A DNA stretch of 64,000 nucleotides from Thermoleophilales bacterium (GCA_020636955.1 JACJWY010000006.1:62001-126000), one strand, 5' to 3'. Counted from the first letter of the stretch, positions 49,528 to 59,172 are shown. The notes: a model not told the origin generated them from the letters alone. Program-made: numbers and translations.

Positions 49528-51324
49528 CTAGAACCAGGCATCCTCCATCTCGAGTGTAGTCCGGTCGAGGCTGGCCAGCAAATCGAATTGAGGCCCAGTC
49601 TTCGGCAGCTCGAAGCGGAAGAAGTATCGGGTGGCTTGCCGCTTGCCGTCATAGAACTCGCCTTCCTTGCCTTCGGCGGCGAGATACTGCTGCAGCCAGA
49701 TCCAGGCAATGACGATGTGACCCGCAGCCTCCAGATAGAGGGTCGCGTTGGCGAGGGCCAGCTCCGGGTTCCGGTCCGCCCAGAGCTTGCCGGTGGTCTC
49801 AGCCAGCCGCCCGAGGGCGGCCGCAAGCTCCGCGGCGAGTTGCTCGGCCTCTCCCCCAGCTCCTTTCGCCTCGTCGATCGTCGCGGTGAGAACTTCGAAC
49901 AGAGCCCCGAAGGCAGCCCCGCCCTGCATGATCACCTTGCGGCCGAGCAGGTCGAGGGCCTGGATTCCGTGGGTGCCCTCGTGGATCGGATTGAGCCGGT
50001 TGTCGCGGTAGTGCTGTTCGACGTCGTACTCGCGGGCGTAGCCGTATCCGCCGTGAACCTGGATTGCCAGCGAATTCGCTTCCAGACACCACTGGGAGGG
50101 CCAGCTCTTGGCGATCGGAGTGAGGATTTCCAGCAGCAAGCTCGCCTTCCCCCGGTCGGCCTCCTCGGGCGCGGTCATCTCGTCATCGACCAGGCTGGAG
50201 CAGTAAAGCTCCAGGCCGAGCGCCCCTTCGACATAGCTCTTCTGGGCCAGCAGCATCCGCTTGACATCGGTGTGCTCGGAGATCGGGATCTGCGGGTCTT
50301 CCGGGTTCTTGGAGGCCAGGTTGCGGCCCTGCGGACGCTCCCGGGCGTACCTGAGCGACTTGAGATATCCGGTGTATCCAAGCGCGGTCGCTCCGAGGCC
50401 GACTCCGATCCGGGCCTCGTTCATCATGTGGAACATGTAGGCAAGGCCCCGGTTTGGTTCACCGATCAGGTAGCCCACGGCTCCTGCCTCTCCCCCCGGC
50501 CTGTACTCGCCCTCGCCGAAGCCGAGCACCGTGTTGACCGTGCCGCGGAAACCCATCTTGTGGTTGACCCCGGCCAGCACAACGTCGTTGCGCTCACCGA
50601 CGCTTCCGTCCTCGTTCAGCAAGAAGCGCGGCACTATGAAGAGACTGATGCCCTTGACCCCGGGCGGAGAGCCGGGGATTTTGGCCAGGACCAGGTGGAC
50701 GATGTTCTCGCCCAGTTCATGCGAGCCGCCGCTGATCCACATCTTGTTGCCGAAGACCCGGTAAGTGCCGTCGTCCTGCGGGACGGCCTTGGTCGTGATG
50801 TCGGAGAGCGAGCTCCCGGCCTGCGTTTCCGAAAGGCACATCGTGCCGTGGAAGCGGCCTTCGACCATCGGTTTGACCCAGGTGTCGACCTGTTCATCCG
50901 AGCCGTTCGCGATCAGCAGGTTTGCCGCACCGGCAGTCAGCATCGGGTAGGCGGTGGTACCGACGTTTGCGGCGTGAAGCCAGGCAAAGATCGCGCTTGA
51001 GACTGTGGCGGGTAGCGACATGCCGCCAACCTCTTCCGGCATGGCAGCGGCCATCAAACCGGTTTCCCCCAGGGTTTCCAGGGCTTCCGCGACTTCCGGG
51101 ATCAGAACAACCTTGCCGTCCTCTCCGATCGACGGCTCGTTGATGTCAGCCTTGCGGTTGTGGGGCTGGAACTGGTCCTCGGCCACCTGCTCGGCGAGAG
51201 CGAGCACATCGTTCCAGTCATCGACAGTCTGGTCGCTGTAGCGGTCACGCCCGGTAAGTCGCTGAACGTCAAGCCATTCGTTGAGCTGGAACTGGATGTC
51301 GCGTCGGGAAAGGATGTCGGTCAT
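49528..51324 (-). CDS. Acyl-CoA dehydrogenase, large FadE5-like form
   Basis: 598 residues, same subgroup as the gene at 1-1767. Flavin motif CLSETQAGSSLSDI (near 165), catalytic segment NPIHEGTHGIQALDLLG (near 440), and an extra C-terminal helical domain. Oxidises an acyl-CoA; substrate unknown. The ATG at 51324 follows TAGCGT (51332-51337, minus strand) by seven bases, so the mRNA is likely leaderless. It heads an operon with the amidase. Confidence 0.92.
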   Translation of the reverse strand: MTDILSRRDIQFQLNEWLDVQRLTGRDRYSDQTVDDWNDVLALAEQVAEDQFQPHNRKADINEPSIGEDGKVVLIPEVAEALETLGETGLMAAAMPEEVGGMSLPATVSSAIFAWLHAANVGTTAYPMLTAGAANLLIANGSDEQVDTWVKPMVEGRFHGTMCLSETQAGSSLSDITTKAVPQDDGTYRVFGNKMWISGGSHELGENIVHLVLAKIPGSPPGVKGISLFIVPRFLLNEDGSVGERNDVVLAGVNHKMGFRGTVNTVLGFGEGEYRPGGEAGAVGYLIGEPNRGLAYMFHMMNEARIGVGLGATALGYTGYLKSLRYARERPQGRNLASKNPEDPQIPISEHTDVKRMLLAQKSYVEGALGLELYCSSLVDDEMTAPEEADRGKASLLLEILTPIAKSWPSQWCLEANSLAIQVHGGYGYAREYDVEQHYRDNRLNPIHEGTHGIQALDLLGRKVIMQGGAAFGALFEVLTATIDEAKGAGGEAEQLAAELAAALGRLAETTGKLWADRNPELALANATLYLEAAGHIVIAWIWLQQYLAAEGKEGEFYDGKRQATRYFFRFELPKTGPQFDLLASLDRTTLEMEDAWF

Positions 51325-51441
51325 GCCCGCAACGCTATCCGCTTCTGATGCATCGCACCTTTTGAACCGATTCCGGGTTCAGGAGTAGAGTTGCCGGATC
51401 GGATCAACCGACCGACTGCCAAACATCACGGGAGAGAGAAC

Positions 51442-52701
51442 TTGACTTTTGAACTGAACCGCCTGCGCGCCGCTGTGCTCGCACTGGCGATGCTTCTTGC
51501 CGCTGCCCTTCTGGTAGAAGTTGCGCAGCCGGTTGGCGCCGACGCGGCCGGCAAGTCGAAGCAGAAGAAGAAAGGCCGGAAAAAGGGACCGAAGCAGGGC
51601 CCGGCGGGGCTGAAGTTCTACAAGCCGCCGAAGAAGCTTCCGGCCGGCCACGGCAAACTGATCTGGCAGCGCAAAGCCGGTGGCTCGGTGCCACTCAAGT
51701 CGGCATCGACGACCAGGCTGGTGCTTTACACGTCGACTTCCCCCTCCGGCAAGCGGATCGCCGTTTCGGGCTCCGTAAGCGTGCCGAAGGGCAAGGCACC
51801 AAAGGGTGGCTGGCCGGTCGTAAGCTATGGTCACGGCACGACGGGAATCGCCGACAAGTGTGCGCCTTCCCGGAACACCAAGGGGGGCGTCGCCGACGCT
51901 TACACCTCGTACACCGATCCAGAGATGAATCAATGGCTGCGGGCTGGGTATGCGGTCGCCCGTACCGACTATCAGGGGCTCGGCACACCCGGGGTCCATC
52001 CTTATCTGGTCGGCAAGTCCGAGGGGCGAGGCGTGCTCGACATCGTGCGGGCTTCACGCATGCTCGGGCTCCACGTTTCGAACAGGTTCCTGATTGCCGG
52101 GCATTCGCAGGGAGGCCACGCGGCCCTCTTCGCAGCCGGGCTCGCGGCCAAGTGGACGCCGGACCTGAAGCTGAAGGGCACAGTTGCCTACGCGCCCGCT
52201 TCTCATCTAAAGACGCTCGCCCACGCACTCTCGGCGTACACGAGCCCGAACGGACTCACTGCCCTGGGAACGCTGCTGATCCGGGGACTCTCGGCAGAGT
52301 ACCCGGCGGTGAACGCGAAGGCCGCGCTTTCCGACGAGGTTCTGGCGCTCTATCCGGACACGCTCACCGACTGTCTGTCGGAGCTTTCCACGCCTGACAG
52401 CCTGGCGGGAATCGCGCCGGCCAACATGCTGCGCCAGGGATTCGACATTTCCGTCTATGACGGGATCCTCGATGCCCAGAATCCGGCTCTGAAGACCTCT
52501 GCCCCGATCCTGCTGGCTCAGGGCTCGGCCGACGGCACCGTGCCGCAGTTTCTGACCAATGGGCTCAATACGGAGCTGACGGCCGCTGGAGATACGGTGG
52601 ATTACCGGGTGTATCCAGGGGTCGATCATGGGGGCGTGGTCGCGGCGGCACAGGGCGACGTCATGTCGTTCTTCGAGTCACGCCTGCCGGGCGGGAAATA
52701 G
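51442..52701 (+). CDS. Secreted lipase/esterase (fungal-type secretory lipase-like)
   Basis: 419 residues. A signal peptide (about 1-33, ending VGADA) is followed by a very basic stretch KSKQKKKGRKKGPKQ that could hold the protein at the cell surface. Catalytic Ser in IAGHSQGGHAALF (near 215), Asp in QGSADGTVP (near 357), His in GVDHGGV (near 394). VSYGHGTTGIADKCAPS resembles the secretory lipase family. TTG at 51442 is chosen for the GGGAGAGAGAAC in front; a TAGAGT -10 box lies near 51385. A strong terminator follows. Confidence 0.85.
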   Translation: MTFELNRLRAAVLALAMLLAAALLVEVAQPVGADAAGKSKQKKKGRKKGPKQGPAGLKFYKPPKKLPAGHGKLIWQRKAGGSVPLKSASTTRLVLYTSTSPSGKRIAVSGSVSVPKGKAPKGGWPVVSYGHGTTGIADKCAPSRNTKGGVADAYTSYTDPEMNQWLRAGYAVARTDYQGLGTPGVHPYLVGKSEGRGVLDIVRASRMLGLHVSNRFLIAGHSQGGHAALFAAGLAAKWTPDLKLKGTVAYAPASHLKTLAHALSAYTSPNGLTALGTLLIRGLSAEYPAVNAKAALSDEVLALYPDTLTDCLSELSTPDSLAGIAPANMLRQGFDISVYDGILDAQNPALKTSAPILLAQGSADGTVPQFLTNGLNTELTAAGDTVDYRVYPGVDHGGVVAAAQGDVMSFFESRLPGGK

Positions 52702-52740
52702 GCCCGCCGGACAGCGACTCTGTCGAGCCGCAGCGAGTTA

Positions 52741-52770
52741 GAAAGAGGGGGCCTTCGGGCCCCCTCTTTC
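52741..52770. terminator. Strong bidirectional terminator hairpin
   Basis: Perfect 13-bp stem GAAAGAGGGGGCC (52741-52753), loop TTCG, complement 52758-52770, between the convergent lipase and YCII genes. The stem has an A-rich foot and T-rich opposite foot (CTCTTTC), so it can work in both directions. Confidence 0.85.
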
Positions 52771-52772
52771 GG

Positions 52773-53201
52773 TTAACCGTCGGTCTTCTGCTCTTCGATC
52801 GCCGCTTCCATGCGCGCCTGGCGCTCCATGAATTCCTCGGTCACCGCCTCTCCGAAATCCTCGATTTCGTGGAAGGGCCGGATCTCGACCGACTCGCCGT
52901 GGTTGAAGGGGATCCGACGGGCCCACTCAATCGCCTCCTCGATCGAACCAACTTCCCAGACCCAGTAGCCGGCGATCAATTCCTTGGTCTCCGAGAAGGG
53001 TCCGTCTACGACCTGCGCCTCATCTCCCGAATAGGTGATACGGACCCCGTGGCGGCTGGAGCGGAGCCCGTCGCCGTCCAGCATCACCCCGGCGTTGACC
53101 AGCTCTTCGTTGAAAGCCCCCATCTCGGAAAGATCCTTCTCCGAGGGCATCACATCCGCTTCGGAATCCTCGGTTGCTTTAACGATCACCATGCAGCGCA
53201 T
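52773..53201 (-). CDS. DGPF/YCII-domain protein
   Basis: 142 residues. MRCMVIVKATEDSEAD and the hallmark VDGPFSETKELIAGYW (near 67-82) define the DGPF/YCII family, of unknown function, typically encoded beside ECF42 sigma factors. Here the sigma gene is directly upstream, and a matching promoter lies between. GAAGGAGACTGAA precedes the ATG. The C-terminal 30 residues (EAVTEEFMERQARMEAAIEE) are helical and charged. Probably the main target of the sigma factor. Confidence 0.88.
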   Translation of the reverse strand: MRCMVIVKATEDSEADVMPSEKDLSEMGAFNEELVNAGVMLDGDGLRSSRHGVRITYSGDEAQVVDGPFSETKELIAGYWVWEVGSIEEAIEWARRIPFNHGESVEIRPFHEIEDFGEAVTEEFMERQARMEAAIEEQKTDG

Positions 53202-53248
53202 TTCAGTCTCCTTCGGTTCGGGTCCGGAATTTCGGCCTTTTCATCAAA

Positions 53249-53275
53249 GACGAACGGGAAATCCCGAATTCGACA
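53249..53275 (-). promoter_or_regulatory. ECF-type promoter of the DGPF/YCII gene
   Basis: On the minus strand TGTCGA (53275-53270), a 17-base spacer and CGTC (53252-53249) lie between the sigma-factor stop and the YCII gene. This agrees with the promoter form I recall for ECF42 (TGTCGA -35, CG-rich -10). The -35 box directly follows the sigma gene stop codon. Confidence 0.65.
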
Positions 53276-54571
53276 TCAGTCCGGAAATTCTCTTGCCCGC
53301 CCGGCCCGTTCGCTTAGTACCCGTTGCTCGGCCTGATTATCGGTCAAAGAAGCGGCCCGCTCGAACTCCGCCGCAGATTCACAATGACGGCCGAGCTTTT
53401 CGAGCAGGTCGCCGCGAACGCTCGGCAGCAGGTGGTAGCTCTCCATGCGCCTGTCCTCGGCCACCCGGTCAACCGCTTCCAGCGCGGACTGAGGGTCGCC
53501 GGCCATGGCGAGAGCGACGGCCCGGTTCAGTTCGGTCACGGGCGAGTCTCCCAGGGTCGCCAGCTCGTTGTAGTAGCCGAGGATTTCCTCCCAGTCCGTC
53601 AGCTCGGGACGCATCGCCCGGGCATGGCAGGCGGCGATTGAAGCCTGAAGCACGTACGGCCCATTCCCGCCCCGGCTCTTCGCGGCCTCCAAGTGGGCCA
53701 GACCACGTCGGATCAGCAGCCGGTCCCAGCGGGCGCGGTCCTGGTCCATAAGCAGCACCGGTTCGCCGTCGGGACCGATCCGGGCGGGAAAGCGGGATGC
53801 CTGGATTTCCATCAGCGAAACCAGACCGTGTACCTCTGGTTCTTCGGGGGCGAGGCCGACCAGAATCCTGCCCAGTCGCAGGGCTTCGGCCGAGAGTTCG
53901 GTTCTCATCCAGTCTTCACCCGCAGTCGCCGCATAGCCCTCGTTGAAGATCAGATAGATCACGCCGAGCACAGCCGCCAGCCGTTCGCCCATCTCATCCC
54001 CGGCTGGCGGTTCGAAGCGAATCTCCGAATCGGCGAGCGTACGCTTGGCCCGGACGATCCGCTGTGAAATGGTCGCGTTCGAAACGAGGAAGGCGCGGGC
54101 AATCTCGTCGGTGGTCAGTCCGCCGACCGCCTTCAGAGTCAGCGCCACCTGGCTTTGCGTCGTCAGGTCGGGGTGGCAGGCGGTGAACAGGAGCGTCAAG
54201 ACGTCGTCTCCGATCCGATCTTCGTCGAGCCCGACCGCTTCCGGTCCGGGTTTCGGTCCGGCCAGTTGAAGCTCGCTGGCGATCCGGCCGTACTTCTCTT
54301 TAAGCGCCTTGTCGCGACGGATCCGGTCGATTCCGCGGTTCCTTGCCGTGGTCATCAGCCAGGCGGCGGGATTCTCCGGCACCCCGGCATCCGGCCACCC
54401 TTCGAGCGCTGCGATGAAAGCCTCCTGTGCCATGTCTTCCGCAAGCCCGACATCACCGGTCAACCGTGAGAGTGTCGCGACCAGACGGGCCGATTCGATC
54501 CTCCAGATCGCCTCGACCGTTTCCACGGTCGGGTTGCGCGGGTTGCCTGACTCTTCGCGTGCCCGAACCAT
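53276..54571 (-). CDS. ECF42-type RNA polymerase sigma factor with long C-terminal domain
   Basis: 431 residues: sigma region 2 (about 20-90, LAEDMAQEAFIAALEGWP, ARNRGIDRIRRD), region 4 (about 135-185, LTTDEIARAFLVSNATISQRIVRAK), then about 240 residues of helical repeats with the SNF-like NEGY motif (IFNEGYAATAG) that mark ECF42 and are needed for activity in studied cases. No anti-sigma gene is adjacent, as usual in this group. ATG at 54571 is chosen because TATCGT (54578-54583) stands six bases upstream; TTG at 54604 is an alternative. Confidence 0.87.
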   Translation of the reverse strand: MVRAREESGNPRNPTVETVEAIWRIESARLVATLSRLTGDVGLAEDMAQEAFIAALEGWPDAGVPENPAAWLMTTARNRGIDRIRRDKALKEKYGRIASELQLAGPKPGPEAVGLDEDRIGDDVLTLLFTACHPDLTTQSQVALTLKAVGGLTTDEIARAFLVSNATISQRIVRAKRTLADSEIRFEPPAGDEMGERLAAVLGVIYLIFNEGYAATAGEDWMRTELSAEALRLGRILVGLAPEEPEVHGLVSLMEIQASRFPARIGPDGEPVLLMDQDRARWDRLLIRRGLAHLEAAKSRGGNGPYVLQASIAACHARAMRPELTDWEEILGYYNELATLGDSPVTELNRAVALAMAGDPQSALEAVDRVAEDRRMESYHLLPSVRGDLLEKLGRHCESAAEFERAASLTDNQAEQRVLSERAGRAREFPD

Positions 54572-54604
54572 GGGCTCACGATATGGGCTTCGGACTGTCG
54601 GCAA

Positions 54605-55438
54605 TCAGCGGCTTATTCGCTGCTCGTAATCGTCCCTCGCGCCCGGAGTGATCCGGGTGTAGATACGGTCGATCTTCGTCCACTTGCCGAGTTTGATTCC
54701 GAAGGCCGGAGGCAGGATGGATATCAGTCGCGAGAGCACGTAGCTTGAAAGTGGAAGCGACACGCGGGGTTTGCCGCTTTCAATCGCTGCGGCGATGCCG
54801 GCCGCCATCTCGGCCGGCTGCAACATCGATACGACCGGCGAAGACGAGGTTCCGTCCATCATTCCCGTTGCCACAGGTCCCGGCATCACGCAGGTGAACT
54901 TCAATCCGCTGTCTTCGAACTCCATCCGAACCGATTCCGTGAAACCCACCACGCCGAACTTCGAAGCTGAATAGGCGGCGAGTCCCGCCACTCCCGTTAT
55001 CCCGGCCAGGGAAGCAATATTGACAACCTGTCCACGCCGACGTGGCGCCATCAGTCTGATCGCCTCGATGGTTCCGTTCATCACGCCCTTCAGGTTGATC
55101 TCGATCGTCCGATCGGTCATTGCCGGATCCTGCTCGAGGATATTTGGGCAGGCCGGGGCGATCCCGGCGTTGTTGACCAGGACATCGATCGGGCCGAACT
55201 CCGATTCGACCATTTCGAGATGCTCTTTGAAGGCATCACGATCGGTCACGTCCAGACCGAACCCGGCCGCTCCATTGCCGAGCTTCTCGGCCTCCTGGCT
55301 GGCCAGTTCGGCATCGATGTCCGACATGATCAGACGGTGTCCGCGCGAAGCGAGAATGGTGGCCGTGGCGAGACCGATTCCCCTGCCGGACCCGGTGATT
55401 ACGATCGTCTTGGACGTGTTTCCCTGAGATTGGCTCAT
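54605..55438 (-). CDS. Short-chain dehydrogenase/reductase
   Basis: 277 residues. Cofactor loop TGSGRGIG, NNAGIAP, catalytic Ser in NIASLAGITG and YxxxK in AAYSASKFG; Asp in MSDIDAEL suggests NAD. The C-terminal part (RLISILPPAFGIKLGKW) is hydrophobic and may touch the membrane. Start ATG 55438 is preferred; an ATG six codons upstream (55456) is possible. Its stop is followed within 35 bases by the sigma-factor gene. Substrate unknown. Confidence 0.87.
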   Translation of the reverse strand: MSQSQGNTSKTIVITGSGRGIGLATATILASRGHRLIMSDIDAELASQEAEKLGNGAAGFGLDVTDRDAFKEHLEMVESEFGPIDVLVNNAGIAPACPNILEQDPAMTDRTIEINLKGVMNGTIEAIRLMAPRRRGQVVNIASLAGITGVAGLAAYSASKFGVVGFTESVRMEFEDSGLKFTCVMPGPVATGMMDGTSSSPVVSMLQPAEMAAGIAAAIESGKPRVSLPLSSYVLSRLISILPPAFGIKLGKWTKIDRIYTRITPGARDDYEQRISR

Positions 55439-55482
55439 GGGGTGATCTTCGCACATAAGACACGAAGCGTTGTCAGTTGTTT

Positions 55483-56145
55483 TCAGGTCGTGGTTCCGGC
55501 CTGCGGGCCCAGAAATCTGCCGGCCACCGTCGCAAAGGCTGCCGTCTGGTTTTCGACCAGGTCCTCGATCTCGATCTCGATGTACCCGAGCACGTAATCG
55601 ATCAGTTGCTCGTTCACGGAACCGACAAGGCCCAGTGAGACCACGTCCAGCCTCAGGGAGCCGACCTCTTCGCGCCCGCCCAGTTCCCGGATCCGGTCGG
55701 CGACGATGCCGGCAAAGGTGTGGATCGTCTCGCGACGTTTTCGCTCCATCTCGGCGCTGACCCCGACCACCTCGATTTCCTGGATCCGTGCGCGACGGGG
55801 ATCGCGGGTAAGTTCGTGCGCGAAAGCGGTGAGTCCCGCCCGCATCGACAATTCGAGGTCATCGGGAGAGCCCTCGATCGCCCTCACGGTTGCCTCGCGA
55901 CAGTCTTCGTGGATCATCGAGTTGATTGCGTCGAGCAGGCTTTCGCGATCCTCGAAGGTCTCATAGAAGTAGCGCTCGGTCAGTCCGGCTTCCTCGCAGA
56001 TCGCCTTCACCGGTGTATTCGCATATCCCCGGGTGCCGAAGAGCTCGATCCCTGCCTCGATGAGCAGTTGCCGACGGCCGGCCCGGCGTTCTTCGATCGT
56101 CTGTCCGCGCCACGTGCGCCCGCCCTCCGACGTCGGCTCGGCCAT
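55483..56145 (-). CDS. TetR-family transcriptional regulator
   Basis: 220 residues. Helix-turn-helix: VKAICEEAGLTERYFYETF. The ligand domain is helical and ends in IEDLVENQTAAFATVAGRF. The ATG shares one base with the helicase stop (TAATG), so translation is coupled to the SNF2 gene. It probably controls the short-chain dehydrogenase 45 bases downstream or its own operon; no clear operator was found. Confidence 0.87.
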   Translation of the reverse strand: MAEPTSEGGRTWRGQTIEERRAGRRQLLIEAGIELFGTRGYANTPVKAICEEAGLTERYFYETFEDRESLLDAINSMIHEDCREATVRAIEGSPDDLELSMRAGLTAFAHELTRDPRRARIQEIEVVGVSAEMERKRRETIHTFAGIVADRIRELGGREEVGSLRLDVVSLGLVGSVNEQLIDYVLGYIEIEIEDLVENQTAAFATVAGRFLGPQAGTTT

Positions 56146-58388
56146 TACCCGGCGTTCCTGAGCTCGACCAGTTCGGCCAGATCTTCGTTGCTTAGTTCGG
56201 TCAGAGCTGCCTCACCGGTGCTGACGATAGCGTCCGCGAGTTCGCGTTTTGTTTCGTGGATCGAGGCGATTCGGTCCTCGATCGTCCCTTCGGCGATCAG
56301 GCGATGGACCTGCACCGAGTTCTCCTGGCCGATCCGGTGGGCCCGGTCTGTGGCCTGCTCCTCGACGGCCGGGTTCCACCAGCGGTCGTAGTGGATCACA
56401 TGGTCCGCTTTGGTCAGGTTGAGGCCTGTGCCAGCCGCCTTCAGCGAGAGCAGGAAAACCGGCACTTCGCCGTCCTGAAAACGCTCGACCATCCGTTCGC
56501 GCTGGCGCACCGCGGTGCCGCCATGGAGCAACATCGCGTCGATTCCCCGTTCGTCCAGGTGCCTGGCCAGCAGGCGGGCCATGGCCACGTACTGGGTGAA
56601 GACCAGGACCGAGCTGTCTTCGCTGAGGATCGTGTCCAGTAGTTCGTCGAGAAGCTCCAGCTTGCCGGAGCGTTCGGCAAGCGGTCCGGCCTCTTCGCCG
56701 AGGAACTGGGCCGGGTGATTGCAGATCTGTTTCAGATTGGTAAGCAGCTTGAGTACGAGACCACGCCGGTTGATGCCCTCTGCCGTACGAATCTGCAGCA
56801 TGTTCTCCCGGACCGCCGCCTCGTAAAGCTTGACCTGTTCGGGGCTGAGCTCGACCGGCTGGTCGGTGATCGTCTTCGGCGGTAGCTCGGGGGCGATGCC
56901 CGGATCCGACTTGCGCCTCCGGAGCAGGAAAGGCCGGACCAGGCGATTGAGGAGACGGGTGGCGGACTGGCTGCCTTCCATCTCGATCGGGTCGGCCCAC
57001 TTCTTGCGGAAGGACCCGAGGCTGCCGAGCAGTCCGGGAGTGGTCCAGTCGAGGATCGCCCACAACTCCGAGAGGTTGTTCTCGACCGGGGTGCCGGTCA
57101 GGGCCACCCGGGAGCGGGCCGGGATCGTCCGCAGCGCCTTCGCACCGGCCGAACGCGGGTTTTTCACATGCTGGGCTTCGTCGGCAACCAGCAGCCCCCA
57201 CGGCACCGCTTCGAAGAGCTCTGCGTCGAGACGCATCGTTCCGTAGGTGGTGAGGACGAAACCGCTGGTGATCTGGTCGAGGCTGCGGTCGGGACCGTGG
57301 TAGCGGCGAACGGTCTCGGTCGGTGCGAATCGTTGGATCTCCCGCTCCCAGTTGCCGAGCAGTGAGGCCGGACAGACGACCAGGGTCGGGCCGGCAGTCT
57401 GCGGGTTGAGCCGGCGGTGCAGGTGAAGCGAGATAAGCATCACGGTCTTGCCGAGGCCCATGTCATCCGCGAGGCAGCCACCGAGTCCGAGCGAAGTCAT
57501 GCGGTGGAGCCAGCGCATCCCTTCGACCTGGTATTCGCGCAGGGTCGCATTCAGGTCCGCCGGAGGTTCGATCAACTCCTGTTCGGCGTCCCCCGTAACT
57601 TCTTCGCGAAGCTGGGCGACCCAGCCCTTTGCCTCCACCTCGACCCGCTGGCCGTCCACCACCGTGCTGCCGGTGAGGGCGACGCTAAGGGCGTCAATCG
57701 CGGTGAGTGGTTTGAGGTCCGGGTTCCGGGCCCTTTCCGCCATAACCCGGGGAACCAGGATCCATTTCTCCCGCAAACGGGCGATTGGCCCGTCGGTGTC
57801 GGCGATCAGGGCCATCTCATCCTCGTCGAGGGGTACTTCGCCCAGAGAAAGCTGCCAGGAGAAACCCTGCAGCGCGTTCTGGTCAAAGACATCGGGGACG
57901 CTCTGGCTGAGTCGGCCGCTGCTGCCGACCACGACCTTCGCCGCAAGGCTCTGGTCGAGCCCGGGATCCCATTCAACGGCAACGCCGGATGCCTCGAGCC
58001 TTTCTGCTGCTCCATCGAGAAGGTCAAGCACGTCGGCGTCACTGAGTTCGAGGCGGTCGGGCACGTCGGCTTCGAGCAGACTGCGCAGCGGCGCCCAGGC
58101 AGCCGCTGCCATTCCGACGCCCATGGTTGTGTCGATTCGTCCCCTCGACCCGAACTGATCCTTGTCCAGAGTCCAGAGTTCGGCAACGTCACGGTATTCA
58201 CCCGGCCGCTCGGGCGGATGGCTGCGGACGACCATCTCGAAAGGCCGAATCCGGTACAGGCCTTCGTCGGCGCCGACCCTCAGTCGGATCGGCACTTCCT
58301 TGCGTTTCGGGCGCGGACTCGCCTCGCCATTGGCGCCGGCACGCCTGGGCGCTTCGCCGGTTCGGGTGGGTGATGAAGACGGAGACAA
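56145..58388 (-). CDS. SNF2-family DNA-dependent ATPase/helicase
   Basis: 747 residues. Motif I DDMGLGKTVM (near 318), motif II ADEAQHVKN (near 415), motif III ALTGTPVENNLSELWAI, and the helicase C half with LLSLKAAGTGLNLTKAD and DRAHRIGQ (near 700). The N-terminal 270 residues are the bacterial SNF2-associated domain. Such stand-alone proteins remodel DNA-protein or polymerase complexes; some belong to defence islands, but no nuclease or methylase is adjacent here. Start TTG 58388, with TACAAT upstream. Confidence 0.9.
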   Translation of the reverse strand: MSPSSSPTRTGEAPRRAGANGEASPRPKRKEVPIRLRVGADEGLYRIRPFEMVVRSHPPERPGEYRDVAELWTLDKDQFGSRGRIDTTMGVGMAAAAWAPLRSLLEADVPDRLELSDADVLDLLDGAAERLEASGVAVEWDPGLDQSLAAKVVVGSSGRLSQSVPDVFDQNALQGFSWQLSLGEVPLDEDEMALIADTDGPIARLREKWILVPRVMAERARNPDLKPLTAIDALSVALTGSTVVDGQRVEVEAKGWVAQLREEVTGDAEQELIEPPADLNATLREYQVEGMRWLHRMTSLGLGGCLADDMGLGKTVMLISLHLHRRLNPQTAGPTLVVCPASLLGNWEREIQRFAPTETVRRYHGPDRSLDQITSGFVLTTYGTMRLDAELFEAVPWGLLVADEAQHVKNPRSAGAKALRTIPARSRVALTGTPVENNLSELWAILDWTTPGLLGSLGSFRKKWADPIEMEGSQSATRLLNRLVRPFLLRRRKSDPGIAPELPPKTITDQPVELSPEQVKLYEAAVRENMLQIRTAEGINRRGLVLKLLTNLKQICNHPAQFLGEEAGPLAERSGKLELLDELLDTILSEDSSVLVFTQYVAMARLLARHLDERGIDAMLLHGGTAVRQRERMVERFQDGEVPVFLLSLKAAGTGLNLTKADHVIHYDRWWNPAVEEQATDRAHRIGQENSVQVHRLIAEGTIEDRIASIHETKRELADAIVSTGEAALTELSNEDLAELVELRNAG

Positions 58389-58442
58389 AAGCGGCCAGAC
58401 ATTGTATGCGTTTACCGCGGCGGGCTCCCTCCCACCTGCCGT

Positions 58443-59120
58443 TCAGCCCGCTTCTTCGGCCTCTTTCTTCTGCTGGAGATCGATCCCGGCAGCTTTCAGC
58501 ATCAGATAGCTGAAGTAGATCGCGAGGGCGAAAATCGGCAGACCCATAGCCGTTTTCGCGATACCCAGCGCGACCAGCGCACCCGAAAGATAAAGCGGCA
58601 ACTGCACGGCAAGACGAAGCAGAAAGGTTCCGACCCAGAGCCAGCTGATCCGGTTGAAAAGCTTCACCCGGTCGGGATCCTGACGCCAGTTCATCCCCTC
58701 GCCGATCAGGGGTCCGATGAAGACCCCCATCAGGGGCCAGCGGATCGCAATCGAAACCACATAGGCGAGCGCGTACCCGGCGTTGAAGAGCAGGCCGGGC
58801 AGGAAGAAGTCCTCGGCCTTGCCGGTCCGGGTTGCAATGAAAGCGGCCAGGGCGACCCCGAAGAAGCCGGAGGCGGCGTACCTTGCCCGCTCTCCCCGGA
58901 TCAATCTGATCAGCGCGATCAGCAGCGCGACCCCGACCGCGATCCCGGCGGCCAGCTCAAGTTTCTGGCCGCTGACTGTGTAGGCGATCACGAAGACCAG
59001 CCCGGGAATACTCGAGTCGGCGATCCCCTGAGGGCCGCCAAGCTCGTCGAGAAGGTTGATTTCCTCCTTCTCGTCCAGCTCGACTTCGATTTCGTCCTCT
59101 GCCCGGTGGACTTGGCTCAC
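58443..59120 (-). CDS. DUF3159-family membrane protein
   Basis: 225 residues with about five hydrophobic segments after an acidic N-terminus (EDEIEVELDEKEE). The pattern GGPQGIADSSIPGLVFVIAY, the RWPLMGVFIGPLIGEG loop and the following WRQDPDRVKLF match DUF3159, found mainly in actinobacteria. Function unknown. The GTG start is preceded by GAGAGAA. Confidence 0.83.
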   Translation of the reverse strand: MSQVHRAEDEIEVELDEKEEINLLDELGGPQGIADSSIPGLVFVIAYTVSGQKLELAAGIAVGVALLIALIRLIRGERARYAASGFFGVALAAFIATRTGKAEDFFLPGLLFNAGYALAYVVSIAIRWPLMGVFIGPLIGEGMNWRQDPDRVKLFNRISWLWVGTFLLRLAVQLPLYLSGALVALGIAKTAMGLPIFALAIYFSYLMLKAAGIDLQQKKEAEEAG

Positions 59121-59172
59121 CCGGCGATTCTCTCAGCCTGAACGGGCGGGTGCCGAACGGGCGATTCGGGAG

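Noticed and set aside
56145..58388. SNF2 protein as part of a phage-defence system
   Set aside because: Its neighbours are TetR, DUF3159 and a DnaQ-like exonuclease without methylase, restriction nuclease or PLD partners. The exonuclease is separated by an unrelated membrane gene and has its own leaderless promoter.
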